A stretch of DNA of 9,244 bases from Epulopiscium sp. Nele67-Bin004 (GTDB taxonomy: Bacteria > Bacillota_A > Clostridia > Lachnospirales > Cellulosilyticaceae): positions 1 through 9,244 of the forward strand of contig LNZQ01000131.1 in the NCBI GenBank assembly GCA_002007315.1, given 5' to 3'. Below are positions 7,086 to 9,244 of this stretch, one piece after another. Made by a program: the position numbers and the translations under genes. Under the pieces are notes generated by a model. That model had not been told where the DNA came from, ran no database searches, and saw nothing but the letters and a program-made list of their open reading frames with translations. The number at the start of each line of letters is the position of its first letter. Positions within the stretch are counted from its first letter, which is position 1.

Positions 7086-9080
7086 ATGCAATTTTTAGAT
7101 AGAAACTCATTAGGGGCAAGATTACGTTTTAAAGTGTATGCATTAGTCATATCAATAATAACGATTATGATGGCATGGCAAATACAAGTTACAACGCAAT
7201 ATAGAATATCGGAGTCACGAACTTTGGTGCTTGATAAAGCTGGGCTTGCACAAGCTCAATTTGCTGCTTGGATAGAGAAAAAAACTATGCTTATTAGTTC
7301 ATTATCACGTGAAATTTCTTTTTATGAGGGATATGGCGAAGATATGATTGATAATATGTTAGAATATTTTGCATATATTTCTGACTCAAGAGAAGATATA
7401 ATAGACGTATTTATGGTTAGACTCGAAGATGATAGAATGGTTCATTCAGGTGGGTGGATACCAGATGAGGCATACAATATGAGAGGTAGGTCGTGGTTTA
7501 TAGAAGCTATGGAAGCAAATGAACCAAACGTTAGTAAACCGTTTTATAGTATTTCAGCCGACATAATGATTGTAACAATTACGTCAAAAATTTATAACGA
7601 AGCAGGTGAAACTGTAGGTATTGTTGGTATGAGTGTTGGTCTGGAAGTTCTTAACAACATCATGAAGGAACTTGTTACACTTGGCGATGTTGTAGGGTTT
7701 GTTATTGATGGTGACCAAGATATAATTATACACCCTAGTGAAGCCTTTACACCAACAACTGAAATTACAAAAAACGTTATTACAGACTCTCAAGCAGATT
7801 TTACAGAATTGTATAAAAGTGCTGCGGGTGAAGGTGCAAAAGGTGATAATTTAATTGGTGAACGTGCGTTTATGACGTATGAAAATATAGACTACACTGA
7901 TTGGAAAGTTATTTTTACTAGACCAACATCATACAACTACTCAAAAGTTTTAGACCAAATCATTTTATCAACATTTATAGGATTAGCGTTTGTTGGTGTA
8001 AGCGTACTTTTGATTAAGAGGTTTATTGCAAAATATATTACACCAATTGACCATATTGCAGAAGCTCTTGATGAATTAAGTCGTGGTAATTTACGTATTA
8101 GTACATCAGGACTTGATATAAATAGTACTGAAATGGAAGTTCTTGCAACTTCACTAGACAACGTTGCGAAAAACTTAAAATCTTATATAGGTGAAATATC
8201 TGACATACTTACAACGTATGCGGAGGGAGATTTTAGACCAACTCCACATGGGGCGTATGTTGGAGAATTTAGCACAATTAAAGTTGCGTTAATATCTATT
8301 TCAAGCAAATTAAAAACGTTGCTTTCTGATACGACGCTATCGGCAGACGAAGTTAGTAAGGCAGCTCATGAACTTGCAGAATCGGCAATGGAACTTGGCG
8401 AACTTACTTCAGCACAAACAGAAATGTTGTGCACATTTAAAGAGAATACTACGAATGTTACAAACGATGTTATGCAAAATATTGAAGCGATAGATAGATC
8501 ATATAGTTATATTTCAGCGATGAGCGAAAAAGCAGACAACAGCAAACAAGTTGCAACTGAACTTGTTGAGGCGATGGACGGAATTAGCTCATCAACGAAA
8601 GAAATTATGGAAATTATGGGGTCAATCGAAGAAATCGCAGGACAAACAAACTTACTGGCACTTAACGCTAGTATTGAGGCGGCAAGAGCAGGTGAAGCTG
8701 GACGAGGGTTTACAATTGTTGCAACTGAAGTTCGTGAACTGTCGGCAAAAACTGCAGAAATCGTAAAAAGTATTTATACTATTATTCAAAGCAACTTGCA
8801 AAGCGTTGAAGCAGGTGAAAAAATGGTTGGACTTACAACTAAAACGCTTGATGAAATCGTTGTTGCAAGCAATGAAACAGCAACTGTTTCACGTGAAGTT
8901 AGAGATAACGCATTGAAACAAAGAGATTCATTACAACAAATTGTTAAAGATACAGAAGTGTTGGCACAAGAAATTAGCAGAAATGCAGCTATAGCACAAG
9001 AAAGCGTTGCGATTAGTCAAGAACTTGACGCACAATCAGATGCACTTGACGCACAAATGCACCATTTCATAGTGGAATAA
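7086..9080 (+). CDS. Methyl-accepting chemotaxis protein, dCache sensor (MCP4)
   Basis: A 664-residue chemoreceptor and last gene of the array. Domains: membrane helix about 17-35; dCache-type sensor about 40-284, with Tyr130, Arg135, Trp137 and Phe138 (Tyr in the other three); membrane helix about 290-311; HAMP about 312-366; second HAMP-like module about 368-416; signalling coiled coil with the canonical tip and Glu531. Both methylation-type sites are in the Gln-Glu form (AIAQESVA 635-642, AISQELDA 642-649). This means a deamidase, CheD or CheB, would be needed to expose the full set. Ser155 and Ser183 replace the usual amino-acid-binding Asp residues, and KPFYS replaces the DPF seen in MCP2 and MCP3. 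The C-terminus (AQMHHFIVE) is conserved with MCP2 and MCP3 and has no NWETF-like tether. It is probably co-transcribed with MCP2 and MCP3 and ends at the strong terminator just downstream. Confidence 0.93.
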   Translation: MQFLDRNSLGARLRFKVYALVISIITIMMAWQIQVTTQYRISESRTLVLDKAGLAQAQFAAWIEKKTMLISSLSREISFYEGYGEDMIDNMLEYFAYISDSREDIIDVFMVRLEDDRMVHSGGWIPDEAYNMRGRSWFIEAMEANEPNVSKPFYSISADIMIVTITSKIYNEAGETVGIVGMSVGLEVLNNIMKELVTLGDVVGFVIDGDQDIIIHPSEAFTPTTEITKNVITDSQADFTELYKSAAGEGAKGDNLIGERAFMTYENIDYTDWKVIFTRPTSYNYSKVLDQIILSTFIGLAFVGVSVLLIKRFIAKYITPIDHIAEALDELSRGNLRISTSGLDINSTEMEVLATSLDNVAKNLKSYIGEISDILTTYAEGDFRPTPHGAYVGEFSTIKVALISISSKLKTLLSDTTLSADEVSKAAHELAESAMELGELTSAQTEMLCTFKENTTNVTNDVMQNIEAIDRSYSYISAMSEKADNSKQVATELVEAMDGISSSTKEIMEIMGSIEEIAGQTNLLALNASIEAARAGEAGRGFTIVATEVRELSAKTAEIVKSIYTIIQSNLQSVEAGEKMVGLTTKTLDEIVVASNETATVSREVRDNALKQRDSLQQIVKDTEVLAQEISRNAAIAQESVAISQELDAQSDALDAQMHHFIVE

Positions 9081-9086
9081 TAAAAC

Positions 9087-9120
9087 AAAAAAGACATGTA
9101 CATCGGTGCATGTCTTTTTT
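9087..9120 (+). terminator. Strong, potentially bidirectional terminator after MCP4
   Basis: AAAAAAGACATGTAC (9087-9101) pairs with GTGCATGTCTTTTTT (9106-9120): 15 pairs with one T-G wobble, around the 4-nt loop ATCG. The flanking A run and T run mean it could stop transcription from either side. It begins six bases after the MCP4 stop codon. Confidence 0.92.
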
Positions 9121-9140
9121 ATAGATTTTTAGCAAGAAAA

Positions 9141-9163
9141 CCACTATCCCTTTAGGGGAGTGG
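9141..9163 (+). other. Hairpin inside the tnpB-tail remnant
   Basis: CCACT (9141-9145) pairs with AGTGG (9159-9163), and TCCC (9147-9150) pairs with GGGG (9155-9158) with one T-G wobble. There is a single bulged A (9146) and a TTTA loop. Hairpins with a mismatch or bulge near the end are recognised by IS200/IS605 transposases. No T run follows, so it is not a terminator. Confidence 0.5.
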
Positions 9164-9184
9164 ATGAATTGCCCATTAACTTTA

Positions 9185-9214
9185 GAAAAATGCCTTGACG
9201 ACAAGGGATTTTTC
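9185..9214 (+). other. Long near-perfect hairpin ending in the shared 11-mer
   Basis: GAAAAATGCCTTG (9185-9197) pairs with CAAGGGATTTTTC (9202-9214), 13 positions with one G-G mismatch (9192/9207), around the loop ACGA. It could be an element-end structure or a weak terminator, since the 3' arm contains five T. Its 3' arm runs into ATTTTTCGTAT. Confidence 0.5.
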
Positions 9215-9244
9215 GTATAGACTATTTTTGACAAGTAAAATACA

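Larger units (their letters stand above)
9132..9218 (+). mobile_element. tnpB 3'-end remnant, IS200/IS605-type
   Basis: After a TAG at 9130-9132, a 21-codon stretch (9133-9195, stop TGA 9196-9198) begins QENHYPFRGVDEL. Tails of this QE-x-x-x-PFR kind are typical of TnpB (IS605 OrfB) proteins, where they arise because the gene end overlaps a hairpin. Here the hairpin (9141-9163) does overlap it. A second hairpin (9185-9214) and ATTTTTCGTAT (9208-9218) follow. No transposase body lies upstream, because the MCP4 terminator is directly adjacent. This is therefore a solo end or a decayed or non-autonomous copy. What lies after 9218 (26 bases) is unassigned. Confidence 0.45.

Overview
The window is AT-rich, and its genes have Gram-positive style ribosome-binding sites (AGGAGG, GGGGGAG, AGGGGG) and stem-plus-T-run terminators. 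It carries many methyl-accepting chemotaxis proteins (MCPs). Together these point to a motile, low-GC Firmicute, most likely a Clostridia member. I cannot place it to genus from sequence alone. No tRNA, rRNA or CRISPR array was seen.

Layout. Positions 1-124 look like the right-hand end of an IS200/IS605-type (tnpB) element: a short reading-frame tail followed by a structured hairpin. From about 126 to 674 lies the C-terminal part of an HD-GYP protein (cyclic-di-GMP phosphodiesterase class). It has no proper 5' end and carries Lys where the HD-dyad His is expected, so I treat it as a truncated, probably dead gene. A terminator follows (691-718). The rest of the window is a tandem array of four paralogous MCPs on the + strand: MCP1 (833-2806), MCP2 (2984-4966), MCP3 (5046-7040) and MCP4 (7086-9080). 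A strong hairpin terminator closes the array (9087-9120). Beyond it, 9132-9218 holds a second short tnpB-tail-like sequence with two hairpins. It ends in the same 11-mer, ATTTTTCGTAT, that closes the left-hand element, so the array appears to be bracketed by remnants of related mobile elements.

Working together. All four MCPs share one plan: N-terminal membrane helix, large extracytoplasmic dCache-type sensor, second membrane helix, HAMP, a second HAMP-like module, and a methylated signalling coiled coil with a near-identical tip. They should therefore plug into the same CheA/CheW arrays, while their divergent sensors would read different ligands. MCP1 has its own promoter and terminator. MCP2, MCP3 and MCP4 have a promoter before MCP2 and no terminator between them, so they are probably co-transcribed. 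No CheA, CheW, CheR or CheB gene is in the window, so the array depends on core genes elsewhere.

I see no clear new biochemical system. The points most worth following are the element-bracketed receptor array, the altered ligand-pocket residues, the TGTTAA motifs over both promoters, and the interrupted HD-GYP gene.
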